Of a stretch of 64,000 bases of DNA, positions 1 to 10,510 are shown one piece after another. This DNA is from Luidia sarsii (lineage: Eukaryota; Echinodermata; Asteroidea; Paxillosida; Luidiidae), in NCBI GenBank assembly GCA_949987565.1, contig OX465111.1:19058788-19122787 (forward strand). Reading direction: 5' to 3'. Position 1 is the stretch's first letter. Every line of letters begins with the position of its first letter. The position numbers and the translations under genes were made by a program. The notes under the pieces are model-generated. The model was not told the origin of the DNA and made no database searches. It worked only from the letters and a program-made list of their open reading frames with translations.

Positions 1-99
1 ATTTTTTTTTTCAAAAAACTTATTTCAAACAAACAAAGGAAGTCAAATAAACCAAACCAAAAACTGACTTGGAACTTTTGAAAAAAATGAAAAATTGGC

Positions 100-340
100 A
101 AAAAAATTCAACTGGACTGGAACTTAAACCCGAGACCTCTGGATAAACGTACCAGCACTCTTCCATCTGAGCTATCCAGCCCTCAGATGGTGGCCTTCCC
201 TACTAGTCAACTAGTCTTTGCCGGGGTGGGGGTGCCAGTCAGAAGCAATTCAACCATTAACTGCCATATATCTCCAGGGATCACACCTGCTTTCATTCAG
301 ATGCAAAAAAACAGTGTTTGTAAACCTGGCTACGGCAGCT
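100..340 (-). repeat. tRNA-derived SINE
   Basis: On the minus strand this reads as a tRNA-like segment: acceptor-arm GGCTGGA, A-box-like TAGCTCAGATGG and a B box (GGTTTAAGTTCC here, GGGTTCAAGTCCC in better copies). It is joined to a family-specific region that includes the complement of ccggggtgggggtgccagtc. The same family recurs at 18010-18240, 37020-37200, 46920-47090, 53810-54060 and 60020-60200. It is a mobile element, not a functional tRNA gene. Confidence 0.7.
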
Positions 341-379
341 CGGTGATCACACAAAATGGATGCAGGTTTTCAAATTCAA

Positions 380-520
380 GTCAAACAAAACAAAGGAAAA
401 ACAAAGGAAAAACAAAGGAAAGACAAAGGAAAAACAAAGGAAAAACAAAGGAAAAACAAAGGAAAAACAAAGGAAAAACACAGGTAAAAAACAAAGCAAA
501 AACAAAGGAAAAACAAAGAA
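380..520. repeat. aaacaaaggaa simple repeat
   Basis: About a dozen copies of an 11-12-bp unit, aaacaaaggaa, inside the UCHL5 intron. The open frames across it are repeat artefacts. Confidence 0.85.
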
Positions 521-1002
521 ACTTTTGAACAAATTGAAAAATTGGCAAAGAAAACTTTGACTGGACCGGGACTTGAACCCGATTACGTATTTAAATTGGA
601 TTGCCGTACCTTTGTCCTTGACAGGTAAATGCGACGCTGACGACTGGCTGAAGACGGTGAAACCTGCCATTGAACAAAGAATAAAGAAGTGAGTGAGCTG
701 GTTGAAGTCAGCCCTCAGCCAATAGGATTAACTGATGCACACACTCCCACACACCCACCTGAATCTGTGTCCTTGTGGAGACATTGCTTTGTTCTCGTGC
801 ACTACACAACCGGGAGAGAAACGCTGTTTTAAAAACGGTCCCATTTCAGCCACATTCACTTTCCGGGGTAGAAATTTGGACCGTATGTCCCTCATAAATA
901 GCACTTCAATTTGCGACTGATTCTTACCCTCACAAATTGTTGAGTTATTTCCAAATATCAGTTTCGTGAAAACCTTGTGGAGACCTATACACCTTTACAA
1001 TT

Positions 1003-1115
1003 TCCCTGTGGAGACCTATACACCTTTACAATTTCCCAGTGGAGACCTATACACCTTTACAATTTCCCTGTGGAGACCTATACACCTTTACAATTTCCCT
1101 GTGGAGACCTATTCA
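1003..1115. repeat. 31-bp minisatellite
   Basis: Four to five direct copies of a 31-bp unit beginning gtggagacctatacaccttt. Confidence 0.85.
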
Positions 1116-1204
1116 ACCTATTGGACTAGGTCTCCACAAGGCACTAGATTTGCGTGCACACTTGCACACTTGTTTAAAATGAGGACAATAGTGGTGCCCG
1201 GATT

Positions 1205-1595
1205 CGGAGGACCCAGTGTCATGCCAAATAGTGTCCCCTGCCAAATAGTGTCCACTCATTAGCATACTGATCGCTGATTGGTCCAATACGTATGACATTC
1301 AACCACCGTGGTTGGGGTATGGTTGCGCACTACACATGCATTGTGTATGGTTGCTGGCCTAACACACACAACGTTGAGCACTTTGGTACCGTTGGACCCT
1401 AACTGTAACCGTAACGCTAACCCTAACCCAAACAACCCTAATCCTAATCCCAATCCTAATTCTAATCCAAACCCCAACCCTAACGACCCTAATCCTAGTC
1501 CTAACGCTAACCAATCAGCGATCAGTATGCTAATGAGCGGACAGTATTTGGCAGGGACACTTTTTGGCAGGACACCGGCGCAAAGTGGTCATAGC
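1205..1595. mobile_element. TIR element with degenerate telomere-like core
   Basis: Arms are inverted: ctcattagcatactgatcgc near 1256 and gcgatcagtatgctaatgag near 1517, flanked by tgccaaatagtgtcc and its inverse. The centre (1390-1515) is a run of CCCTAA-like hexamers (ccctaa, cctaat, cccaat). It is probably a non-autonomous DNA transposon; no transposase is visible. Confidence 0.6.
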
Positions 1596-1654
1596 GGATA
1601 GAGTCACAATCTTCGACCCTCGACCTGTGCGCTTGGCACCCTGCCACTCCACAG

Positions 1655-1769
1655 ATACAGTTCCGGAGAGATCCATTTCAACCTCATGGCCATAATCTCG
1701 GACCGGCGGATGATGTACCAGCGCAAGTACAACGAGCTGAAGGCTGAGCTGGAATCGCTGGAGAACAAA
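1655..1769 (+). CDS. UCHL5: UCHL5 exon A (end of catalytic domain)
   Basis: Acceptor ctccacag, donor gtaagc. The first base completes an Arg codon from the unseen previous exon, then 38 codons running from YSSGEIHFN to LESLENK. Ends in phase 0. Confidence 0.9.
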
Positions 1770-4700
1770 GTAAGCCCTTGCTGCGTCCATTTAGTTGGGT
1801 TTTCGTCGGCCTTTGAAGAGAGCCTTGCTGGAATTTGAATCATCGAGCATTTAACAAGTCTTAAAATTTAGTGGGCCTGACGTTTCGATCCTAGCAGGAC
1901 CTTTCTCAAAGGCAGAGTGACAAGGACAAAACAGATACATGTACACGAAGGAAGGGGGGAGAGAGTGAATAGGACACGGATGAGAAACAAAGGACAAAGA
2001 GTGAAGCTGGTAGGGAGAGATCAAAGGGAAGGGCAAAGGGTAGGGTAGGGATTAGTGAGAGGAGGGGGAAAGATCAAAGAGAAGGGCAAGGAGTGGGGTA
2101 GGGATTAGTGACAAGAGGGGGAAAGATCAAAGAGAGAAGTGTGAAGGACTGATCACAAAAGAAGGATTATCAGAAAGCTGCATGGTGTTAGTCATTACCC
2201 TCCTGGATGTTGAGACCATGTGGTTGAATAGTCTGAAGACGCTTCATCCACATTTTCTCACGGCTAAGACGGACAGCATTACTACGGTGACCAAGTGATT
2301 CTATGCCCAGTACACTCATATCTGATATCGAATGATCAGGGAGATTGAAGTGATACCCAACAGGGGTGTCCATTTTACCGGTTTTGATGGTAGACCTATG
2401 GCCATAGATCCGTTTTTTGAGGGTGATTTTGGTCTCGCCAACATACTGAATATTACAAACTCTACAAGAGATGAGGTATATGATGTTTGAGGTGGTGCAC
2501 GTGATAGAGCCATAGGTCTCTGCAATAAATATCACAGTCAAGCTCATTTTCTGCTGTCATCTAGGGATCTGAAGTGCACACACACACTGGCAAGCTTCTT
2601 TTTCTTAGTGGAGTCAGAAATTTCTCATCTTTTTTACCTTTAAAAATATCTTTATAAAAATGAGGGCGCTGTTGTAAGGTCATGTCAGGAACCCACAGTT
2701 TAAAAAACATTAACTTTCAAACTGCAAATTACTCCCTCTGTATTACCGGAAGGTTTGATGAAAAACTCCTTCACTAAATGACTATGAAGCATACACTTTG
2801 GCAGTAGACAAACAGGTTTAGGGAAAGGTCTGCAGGAAAAAAACACATACATTTTCAGAAACTTTTGTATACAACCAATTGGGTTTCTGTTGCTTGATCC
2901 TGTGATGACATCACAAATTTGCTCATGAATATTGAGATTATCATTAGCATAAAAACTGAAAACTTGTATTATTAGCAACATTGCAAAACAGTTCTGTAGC
3001 ATGGATTTAAAGTCCCTACACAACATTGGTAAGATTGAAAAACAGAAATGTTCACAGATTTACATGAAACATACAGTTTGAAGATGGTTTTGGAAGAAAA
3101 CTTGCACTGAAATATTTCTGCCTAAAATGTTGTATTCGGGGAGAAATAAGTAAAAGAAATCGTTTACGTCTCACCGAGATCTAAACTATTTTTTGGAACA
3201 GTACGGCGTTAAATGCTGCATTTTCGCGAAACAAATGAAGCGGTTTTCACGATTTTCTCGAGACTTGGTTGGCGGATTGAGCTGAAATGTTCACAGGTGT
3301 GCTATTACATGCATATGTTGGATCAGACAACGTATGGATGCTATTCTTTGACCTCGACCAATGTTGTGTAGGGGCTGAGGGGTGTGATGCGAAGGTATCA
3401 GGAGTTGTTGCTGTCTGTTGACAGGTTTGAATTTTTGAAATAACCACCTGGTCTGCGATTGGTCAATGCAGGGCGAGGCAATGGAGACGGACCAATCAGG
3501 TGGGCAGCAGATAGCCAGTGGCATCCAATCGGAGCTGGGCAGGCTGGCCATGCTTCTGGAGGAGGAGGATCAGAAGACCGAAAAATTCAAGGTGAAGACT
3601 AGACTCGGGCTTTGTCTGAATGCATCGGCTATGGCTTCAGTTTACACACAGGTCTATGGGAGGCACTAGCTAGCAGCTACTGGCAATGCCCAAGTGTGTA
3701 ATGCTATGGCTTCAGTTTACACACAGGTCTATATGAAGCTGCTACCTAGTGGCTACAGGCAATCCCCATAGAAGTGTGCAATGCTATGGTTTCAGATTAC
3801 ACACAGGTCTATGGGAGGCACTAGCTAGCGGCTACTGGCAATCCCCATAGAAATGTGCAATGCTATGGCTTCAGTTTACACACAGGTCTATGGGAGGCAC
3901 TAGCTAGTGGCTACTGGCAATCCCCATAGAATTGTGTGATGCTATGGCTTCAGTTTACACACAGGTCTATGGGAGGCACTAGCTAGTGGCTACTGGCAAT
4001 CTCCATAGAAATGTGCAATCTCTGCTGTGGAGGATTGAGGGATACCGCGCTGCCGCTGAAAGCACGCGGGGGACATTGTGTTGGCATGCCACACAGCCCA
4101 ACGGTCGTCGGTCAGGCAGTGGATTTGCACCGACATTCCTCATCTCAATCTGTATGCTCGGTTGTGGCCGACCAACTCGAAGATTTGACTGCCTGGAGTG
4201 GAGGCTGGAGTCTGCGGTCAGGGATTGACAGTACCGTACACACACAGACACACATAAGTCCGTTACGCTCCATTGACAACGCACAGTGGGCCCTTTTTTG
4301 AACAGATAATCTCTTGACAAAAGCCAAAATGACGTCCGACTTGTGCCAGGTTGTACTCTCTTGTACCCATAGTATACCCTTATCGATTTATTTCACAGAT
4401 ATATATTATTCCGAATGTTTTAGCGAAATTTGAAAATGATGCATTGTTCAAAAACCCCCGTATGACGGTCATCGGCGCCGAAAATCCCCGGCGCGTAAGT
4501 GGTTAAGGGATGTTCTTGAAATGGACGATTCGAGTCTGGATCTTATTCCTCTCCTCCTTCAGGTTGAGAACATTCGGCGGAAGCACAACTACCTGCCGAT
4601 GATCATGGAGCTTCTCAAAGTACTGGCGAGCAAAGGAGAGTTACTGCCTCTCGTCCAAAAGGTGGGTCAGGGTGCCAGACTGCCGACTCTAGCCTGCCTG

Positions 4701-5581
4701 GGTCCCTCTCAGATCTCTCACTATGTGAGACTCATTCTGAGTCTCGTCCCCCGACTATCTCTGGAATATACATACAAAGAAAAAAACTCGCAGAAAGAAA
4801 GAAAGTGTGATCCCGCAGGTCTTCGGCAGATGACGGTTGAATTGTTCTCTAAGTGAGACATTCCCATCCTAGCCGAGAAAAATGCGTAGGCATTGCCACG
4901 CCTATAGGTGAGATATAGCCTATAAATACGAAAACCAGATGTCTTGGGTTTAAATCCCATCCCAGTTGAATTCCTTAACCCCGCTATTATTTTCAGGCAT
5001 GCAACTTTTCCGCAGATCCGCGGATTTCCATGTTTTTTTAATTCGGCCGTAAAAAAGAAAATCTGTAAAAAAAAAAAAATAATAAAAAAATAATAATAAT
5101 AAAATACATCTGGATATTTCTTCTCCCCTAACTATTATTTAAAACACATGCTGAGATCTGGTTAAAAACTTTGATGTTTACTTTTCATTTTGTGTACAAA
5201 AAAAAAAAAAAAAAAATCTGGGTGTATGCCTTGAAAAAGGTTAAAATCTGTCACTCAGTATAAAGTCATAAGTTGTCACAAACTGCTCAGAATGCACCAC
5301 AGAGCATCTAGAATCCAAACCTCACACCGTAAGGGCTTCGTGCTCGCAGTTTCATTCGGACATTTTCCTCTTCTTTTTTTTACAATTCAAGAGTTGCATG
5401 CCTGTATTTTGAGACGGGGGAAACTGCCGCATTAGGGACTGAGGACTCTTCCCGAACAAGTGACACCTAAGTATCTTTTTTTTCTTTTTTCGTCGTCTTC
5501 GTTCTCTCGCAGGCCCAGGAGAAGGCAGCGGCCCGTGCCAAGGAGGAGAAGGACAAGAAGGAAGCGGAAACGGCCAAGTGA
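1655..5581 (+). CDS. UCHL5: UCHL5 (UCH37) deubiquitinase, last four coding exons
   Basis: C-terminal part of ubiquitin C-terminal hydrolase L5, a cysteine protease that trims ubiquitin chains at the 26S proteasome (through RPN13/ADRM1) and also binds INO80. Coding exons are 1655-1769, 3472-3591, 4563-4661 and 5513-5581 (stop TGA 5579-5581), each with AG/GT borders and matching phases. Seen: the HFNLMAIISDRRMMY stretch at the end of the catalytic domain, a METDQ-containing linker, then the hallmark ENIRRKHNYLPMIMELL of the UCH37-like C-terminal domain and a Lys/Glu-rich tail ending EAETAK. These match human UCHL5 in order and length as I remember it. The catalytic Cys and His lie upstream of this window, so the gene is cut by the window edge and not itself truncated. 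Family assignment is strong; the first exon's acceptor (ctccacag) requires an AG left from the preceding exon. Confidence 0.93.
1850..2560 (-). mobile_element. Penelope-like retroelement 3' fragment with GIY-YIG domain
   Basis: A minus-strand open frame at 2547-2188 encodes a GIY-YIG endonuclease-like domain: IIYLISCRVCNIQYVGET, then KKRIYGH, ending near LQTIQPHGLNIQEGND. This arrangement is typical of the C-terminal endonuclease of Penelope-like elements. It is followed (to 1850) by a pyrimidine-rich tail and a hammerhead-like motif near 1875-1914. The reverse-transcriptase part is missing, so it is a 5'-truncated insertion lying in a UCHL5 intron, antisense to the gene. Confidence 0.75.
3007..3377. 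mobile_element. MITE-like TIR element (aaagcccctacacaacattggt family)
   Basis: Ends are inverted copies of cctacacaacattggt and accaatgttgtgtagg. The interior includes gcggttttcacgattttctc. Other copies are at 6632-6974, 18678-19041 and 35309-35651, varying in orientation. No coding capacity is seen, and the UCHL5 intron copy is near full length. Confidence 0.75.
3472..3591 (+). CDS. UCHL5: UCHL5 exon B (linker)
   Basis: Acceptor caatgcag, donor gtgaag, 40 codons, phase 0 at both ends. Encodes GEAMETDQ through the acidic LLEEEDQK helix to TEKFK, which corresponds to the human linker between the catalytic and C-terminal domains. Confidence 0.9.
3630..4010. repeat. Tandem repeat of about 75 bp
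   Basis: Five imperfect units containing gctatggcttcagtttacac, aggtctatgggaggcactag and ggctactggcaatccccata. Diverged single copies appear in SOUL-gene intron 3 (about 17710 and 18290-18560), so the unit also disperses. Confidence 0.8.
4011..4505. mobile_element. TTAA-ended TIR element, truncated copy
   Basis: Closely similar to 56138-56841: shared gaaagcacgcgggggacatt and cggtcatcggcgc, and a right end ccccggcgcgtaagtggttaa. The left end is replaced by the tandem repeat. The terminal TTAA suggests a piggyBac-type non-autonomous element. Confidence 0.6.
4563..4661 (+). CDS. UCHL5: UCHL5 exon C (C-terminal domain)
   Basis: Acceptor ctccttcag, donor gtgggt, 33 codons, phase 0. Encodes VENIRRKHNYLP through LLPLVQK, the most diagnostic UCH37 segment and part of the RPN13-binding domain. 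Confidence 0.93.
4994..5404. mobile_element. TIR element (CAGGCATGCAACT family)
   Basis: Begins caggcatgcaact and ends with its inverse agttgcatgcctg, 411 bp, in the last UCHL5 intron. An inverted copy lies in FLOT1 intron 1 (about 62360-62770). The interior is A/T rich with poly(A) runs. MITE-like, no coding capacity. Confidence 0.65.
5513..5581 (+). CDS. UCHL5: UCHL5 terminal coding exon
   Basis: Acceptor ctctcgcag; 22 codons plus TGA. Encodes AQEKAAARAKEEK to EAETAK, the Lys/Glu-rich tail. The human tail is likewise Lys-rich and ends in a similar motif. Confidence 0.9.
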   Translation, partial: AQEKAAARAKEEKDKKEAETAK

Positions 5582-6631
5582 GACCTCACGTCAGCGAGCC
5601 AAACAGCGAAGCCTAAAAAACAACCACAGCCCCTCCCAATACGAAACTGTTCAGCATCAACGTCCGCAGTGAATCGACAGGAACAAAGATATTTCGCCAC
5701 CAGCAATTGCACTCCACATTTCTGACCCAAACAACCCATTTACCTCTAGGTTTGTTGGGGGGTTAGTGCTTCCCCCCCCCTCCTGTTAGTTATTAATATA
5801 ACGATACCTGATGAACACATATCGAAGGACAAGGTTGATTCTGTAAGGTCAGTGACCCTCTGGCGTTTGTTACTGGGGCTACCACTATTGCCGTGTGAAA
5901 CGATGTAAGGATATTTATATACGGCTCTCATCCCGTTGACGTAAACGTGTAGCCCGATTTTTTTGAGGTTGAGCTTTTTTTTTTTCTTTTTTTTTTTCAA
6001 ATGGAACCTTTGTCGGTGATTCCTGGCAGTTCGTGGGCCAGAATAGTCCATCTGTCGTTGTGACGATCCCACAGGTAGAGTTCACATAGCTGCTTTTTGT
6101 CTGGTGAAGAATTTGGCAAAGCAGGCCCCAACGGCTGGAAGTCATGTTAAGGAGCTGTTCGTTTCTCGAGTCGAAAGGATGCCCCCTCTCTCTCAAAAAA
6201 GAAGACTGTGCAGTGAATGATCTCATTCCAATCTTGCCCAGCTGCCAACTATGACCTAGCCTCGGGCTAAGGCTTCATCTCCGTCTGACAAAACCTTGAA
6301 AATGGTCAGGCCACGTCATGTGAACAACCTCTTTAGTACGGTTCATTGATTTCTTAAACCGGTGCATTCCACAGTGTGTTCGTTAGAAGCCCTCCAGTAT
6401 GTTAATGTTCAAATCAGGTAAACAAAAATGATGAAATCAAATGGAACCTGACCATTATCACTTGCCCGGATAAAAACAGGGTCTGTATCCTTATCTGTGC
6501 AGTCACTTGTTAATCTTCCTCTCCTCAAATCCGTGTGTCAACATAGACCAATGCATGTAGATGCCTGAAATCAGTCTCCCTACATCGATACACATCCAGC
6601 TAGCTTTATGGGTCTGATTTCATCGAGCTGC

Positions 6632-6974
6632 TTAAAGGCCCAATATAACATTGGGAAGATCGGAAAACGTCAATGTCCACAGGTTTCCTTCTAATTTACA
6701 CAGTTTGTAGATGGTCATGATTGAATCTTACGGTCTGGGATGCTGTACTTCTGGAGAAATCTTCACTCAAACATCGACAAACAGTTTATTACTTATTTCT
6801 TTCACTACAGAACGGTGCAAAACCGTGTCGGTTTTATGCCTTTTTAATACTTTCTCAGATAACCATTTGAGCTAAGACCTTCGCAAGATTTCTTTTTTTG
6901 TTTGAATGTTTAATGGTTAACACACAAACTGTGGCAATCTTTTGAGCTTTACTAATGTTGTATAGGGCCTTTAA
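6632..6974. mobile_element. Old copy of aaagcccctacacaacattggt MITE family
   Basis: Ends cttaaaggcccaatataaca and aatgttgtatagggccttta are diverged versions of the 3007-3377 ends. It lies inside the presumed UCHL5 3' UTR. Confidence 0.6.
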
Positions 6975-7474
6975 GCGTGGAAATCTGCTCAACATGCAAA
7001 GTAAACAGGATTACAAAGCACATTACGATGTGATGTCAGTTGCTTCTAACTTGTATTCTACTAATCTTAACTTTAGGATGAAACAAAAAACGAAGTTTGG
7101 GTTGGCCAAGTGATCTCGTGAATTGTGTTGTTTGTGCTTCAGCAAATTTTGGAGCTAAAGCAGCACTATGGAATTGGCACCATAAAACTAAAGCTCTGCA
7201 ACTTTGCTGGAGGAAAAGTCGGGCCCCAAGTTGTACATTCTGAAAAAAGGGACCCTGTTTGAGAAGAAGAGTATCTCCTTTGTGTTACCATCAAATTGTA
7301 AAGTATCATTCAGGATTTTGAATGCAAAGTTCCCAAAATTGCTTGAGTCTTTGAGTTTGAACTCTCATATGGATTGGGACAGCAGTAATGCCGCCTTAAA
7401 GTCTTGTCTGGACATTTAAGATTCAGTTTTTGGTTCTTATAAATTTAACCACGTGCCTGTGTCTCATTGACATC

Positions 7475-7480
7475 AATAAA
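7475..7480 (+). terminator. Candidate UCHL5 poly(A) signal
   Basis: AATAAA on the coding strand 1.9 kb after the stop codon. It is a candidate only; alternative upstream sites cannot be excluded. Confidence 0.45.
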
Positions 7481-7689
7481 GGCAAGAGGTATTCCAACTC
7501 TTGCGGCACAAATTATTTTCGTGTTTCAGAATGTTTCAATTTATAAGGGCTAGTTTGGTATAATTATTCGTAACTGGGATTTATTAGAAAGAATACTCGT
7601 GCCTAAAAGTAAAAGTGCAGAAAATTCTGAAGACCAAACTATAGGATCATTCCTAACTTCCTATGTGATATACAAACATGTTGCAAACT

Positions 7690-8035
7690 GCTTACTGACT
7701 AAAATTACCAAAATGCAAATCTCAAAATTTAGTGGGCCTGACGTTTCGATCCTAGCAGGACCTTTCTCAAAGGCAGAGTGACAAGGACAAAACAGATACA
7801 TGTACACGAAGGAAGGGGGAAGAGAGTGAATAGGACACGGATGAGAAACAAAGGACAAAGAGTAAAGCTGGTAGGGTGAGATCAAAGGGAAGGGCAAGGA
7901 GTATTGTAGGGATTAGTGAGAAAGAGGGGGAAAGATCAAAGAGAGAAGTGTAGAGGAGTGAACACAAAAGAAGAATTATCAGAAAGCATGCATGGTGTTA
8001 GTCATTACCCTCCTGGATGTTGAGACCATGTCGTC
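7690..8035 (-). mobile_element. Penelope-like element tail
   Basis: Near-identical to 1850-2220: cctgacgtttcgatcctagc followed by the caaaggcagagtgacaagga stretch and the purine-rich tail, but with no GIY-YIG frame. The element is 5' truncated. Confidence 0.75.
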
Positions 8036-8460
8036 AAAATATTGTGTAAAATAAGACCAAAAAGCCCAGCCTACTGACAGTTAATACAATATTCATGAAC
8101 TATGACGGTCAACCTACCAGGCTGATTCGTACAAGTCATGTACAATATACGGTGATGCAATAATTAAGCTACAGCTATGCTAGCCTAGGCTGTGGTTATC
8201 ACCTAGGCTTTGCTTGCCCTCCCCAGCTAAATTCATCTTTGTATTCGAGAAATATACCTTTAATTGTTGTTACCATCACAAAAGGTGCTTCTTGGAGTAG
8301 ATATCGGTGACATTTGGATGTATAATCAGTCAGAAATAGATGCAGCAGAGAGGTACCACGCAATACGTTTTTCGGCAAATGACAACATCGTCCTCAGCTG
8401 GGTCAAAGGTTACATTCCCCCAAGCCTCGTTCAATATGATAATGAAAGTTTGGAACCTTT

Positions 8461-9085
8461 ACTACTTGCCCCTAGCCAACTCGCCCACTAGTCTACTTGC
8501 CCCTTGCCAACTCGCCCACTAGTCTACTTGCCCCTAGCCAACCTGCCCACTAGTCTACTTGCCCCTAGCCAACTCGCCCACTAGTCTACTTGCCCGCCCT
8601 TGCCAACTCGCCCACTAGTCTACTTGCCCCTAGCCAACTCGCCCACTAGTCTTCTTGCCCCTTGCCAACTCGCCCACTAGTCTACTTAATTTGTCACTTG
8701 CCAACTCGCCCACTAGTCTACTTGTCCCTAGCCAACTCGCCCACTAGTCTACTTGCCCCTTGGCAACTCGCCCACTAGTCTACTTGTCCCTAGCCAACTC
8801 GCCCACTAGTCTACTTGCCCCTTGGCAACTCGCCCACTGGCACTAGTCTACTTGCCCCTTGCCAACTCACCCACTAGTCTATACTTGCCCTTAGCCAACT
8901 CACCCACTAGTCTACTTGTCCCTAGCCAACTCGCCCACTAGTCTACTTGCCCCTTGTCAACTCGCCCACTAGTCTACTTGCCCCTTGTCAACTCGCCCAC
9001 TAGTCTACTTGCCCCTTGCCAACTCACCCACTAGTCTACTTGCCCCTTGTCAACTCGCCCACTAGTCTACTTGCCCCTTGCCATC
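8461..9085. repeat. 31-bp minisatellite
   Basis: About 20 units of a 31-bp repeat containing gcccactagtctacttgccc, alternating between ctagccaac and cttgccaac variants. Flanking sequence shows no gene. Confidence 0.95.
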
Positions 9086-9439
9086 GAGCCGCGAAAATCG
9101 CGTTGGTCTTCATTCAAGTCGCACAATTGCTAAATGCGCTCGGAAATCTACCGTTTTCGAGAAAAAAAGATGACTTTTGTTGCATGTACCCTACCTTTAA
9201 TTTACAATTCAGGTAGTCCTCATCTGGTATTGGTAGGATGGCAGCAATTCTTTGAAATCGGTCTTGGAAGTTTGTTGAACCCAACCCGGATGTTGACACC
9301 TCTTCAGTCAAATGCTGTCGTGGGGGAGGCATGCGTGTAAATGCTTTCACTTGTCTAATGATAATTTAATGCCTTAAGCAGTGACGGATCAAGGATATTG
9401 ACTGAGAGTCGGGTCTTGAACCTGCCGAGAGGGTCACCC

Positions 9440-9926
9440 TTAGGTAACAGAGGGAGAGAGAGAGAGAGATGGAGAGAGAAGTGGAGAGAGGTGGATAGAG
9501 AGAGAGACAGACTGAGAGAGAGAGATAGGGAGAGGGGGAGGAGAGAAGGGGGTGGGGTGAAAAGCCAGATATGGAGAGAGAGAGAGATGGAGAGAGAAGT
9601 GGAGAGAGAGAGACAGACTGAGAGAGAGAGAGATAGGGAGAGGTGGAGGAGAGAAGGGGGTGGGGGTGAAAAGCCAGATATGGAGAGAGAGAGAGATGGA
9701 GAGAGATATATGTATGGAGAGAGATAGGCCTATATGTATGGAGAGAGAGGGAGTTGGAGATACATAGATGTATGGAGATAGAGAGAGAGAGAGGTGGAGA
9801 GACGAGAGAGGTATATAGAGAGAGATGGAGAGAGAGATGTGAAGAGAGATGGAGGGAGAGAGATGGAGAGAGAGATAGAGGGAGAGGGAAAGAGAGAGAG
9901 AGTGAGAGAGAGAGAGATAGAGAGAG

Positions 9927-9983
<57 letters not shown>

Positions 9984-10180
9984 GGGGGGGGTAGTGAGAG
10001 AGAGAGGGAGCCGGTATGGATAGAGAGGTGGAGAGAGGAGAGAGCGGTAGTGAGAGAGATGGAGAGACAGGGAGAAATAGATTGAGAGAGAGAGAGGGGA
10101 GAGAGAGGGGGAGTGAGAGAGAGATGGAGAGAGAGGTGGAGAGAGAGAGAGAGGTAGTGAGAGAGAGGGGAGGGGGGGTG
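9440..10180. repeat. GA-rich microsatellite tract
   Basis: About 740 bp of gagaga with ggagagag and gatggagag variants, including a duplicated block around 9450 and 9560. The long open frames across it on both strands are low-complexity artefacts. Confidence 0.95.
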
Positions 10181-10339
10181 TTAGATGGACCCGGATCTGA
10201 AACCGAGCCAAGAACCCCGTTGATGCATTAACAATGTGTTTTCGTAACTCGTATTCACCACCTGTTGTTGTTTTCCATAAATCTGTAAAGATCATTCCTT
10301 TCCCCCATTTGGCACTCGGCGAACGAACCTTGCCAGCAG

Positions 10340-10510
10340 CCGATTTCAAGAAAAGTTGCGTAAGTTACGCAGCCGTACAAAATAAATATGTTGCGTAAGT
10401 CTCGCTCCACAGCGACTCTTTGCAGCAATATAGCAAAGGCAGCAAAATGTGGCGCAAGTTACGCACGCAACAAAATGTTGCGTTACGCAAATTTCGTTAA
10501 ATCGACTGCA
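10340..10510. mobile_element. Palindromic gcgtaagttacgc element
   Basis: Contains aaaagttgcgtaagttacgc at one side and gttgcgttacgcaaatttcg at the other. A second copy (about 20190-20590) is split by another MITE, which confirms that this is a discrete repeat. Confidence 0.55.

Larger units (their letters stand above)
1..1654. other. UCHL5 intron (partial), repeat-filled
   Basis: No exon seen. It holds a reverse-oriented SINE (about 100-340), an aaacaaaggaa simple repeat (380-520), a 31-bp minisatellite (1003-1115) and an inverted-repeat element with a degenerate CCCTAA core (about 1205-1595). Confidence 0.6.
5582..7500 (+). other. UCHL5: UCHL5 3' UTR (putative)
   Basis: About 1.9 kb with no recognisable coding sequence between the UCHL5 stop and an AATAAA at 7475-7480. 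It contains an old copy of a TIR element (6632-6974). The 3' end is inferred from the hexamer alone. Confidence 0.5.

Noticed and set aside
3979..4320. 113-codon minus-strand frame with paired Cys, considered as a transposase C-terminus
   Set aside because: Related frames exist in the other copy (56257-56662) but in shifted form, and I could not match catalytic or zinc-binding motifs of piggyBac transposases.
7204..7419. 71-codon frame near the end of the UCHL5 3' UTR
   Set aside because: No recognisable motif, no splice context, and it lies inside the presumed UTR.
8264..8491. 75-codon frame before the 31-bp minisatellite
   Set aside because: Runs into the minisatellite; no similarity recognised.
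8461..9085. CRISPR-like or coding repeat array
   Set aside because: A plain 31-bp minisatellite without spacers or a sustained reading frame.
9366..10349. 327-codon minus-strand Ser/Leu-rich open frame
   Set aside because: Runs through a GA microsatellite; the mirrored frames on the other strand show the same low-complexity origin.
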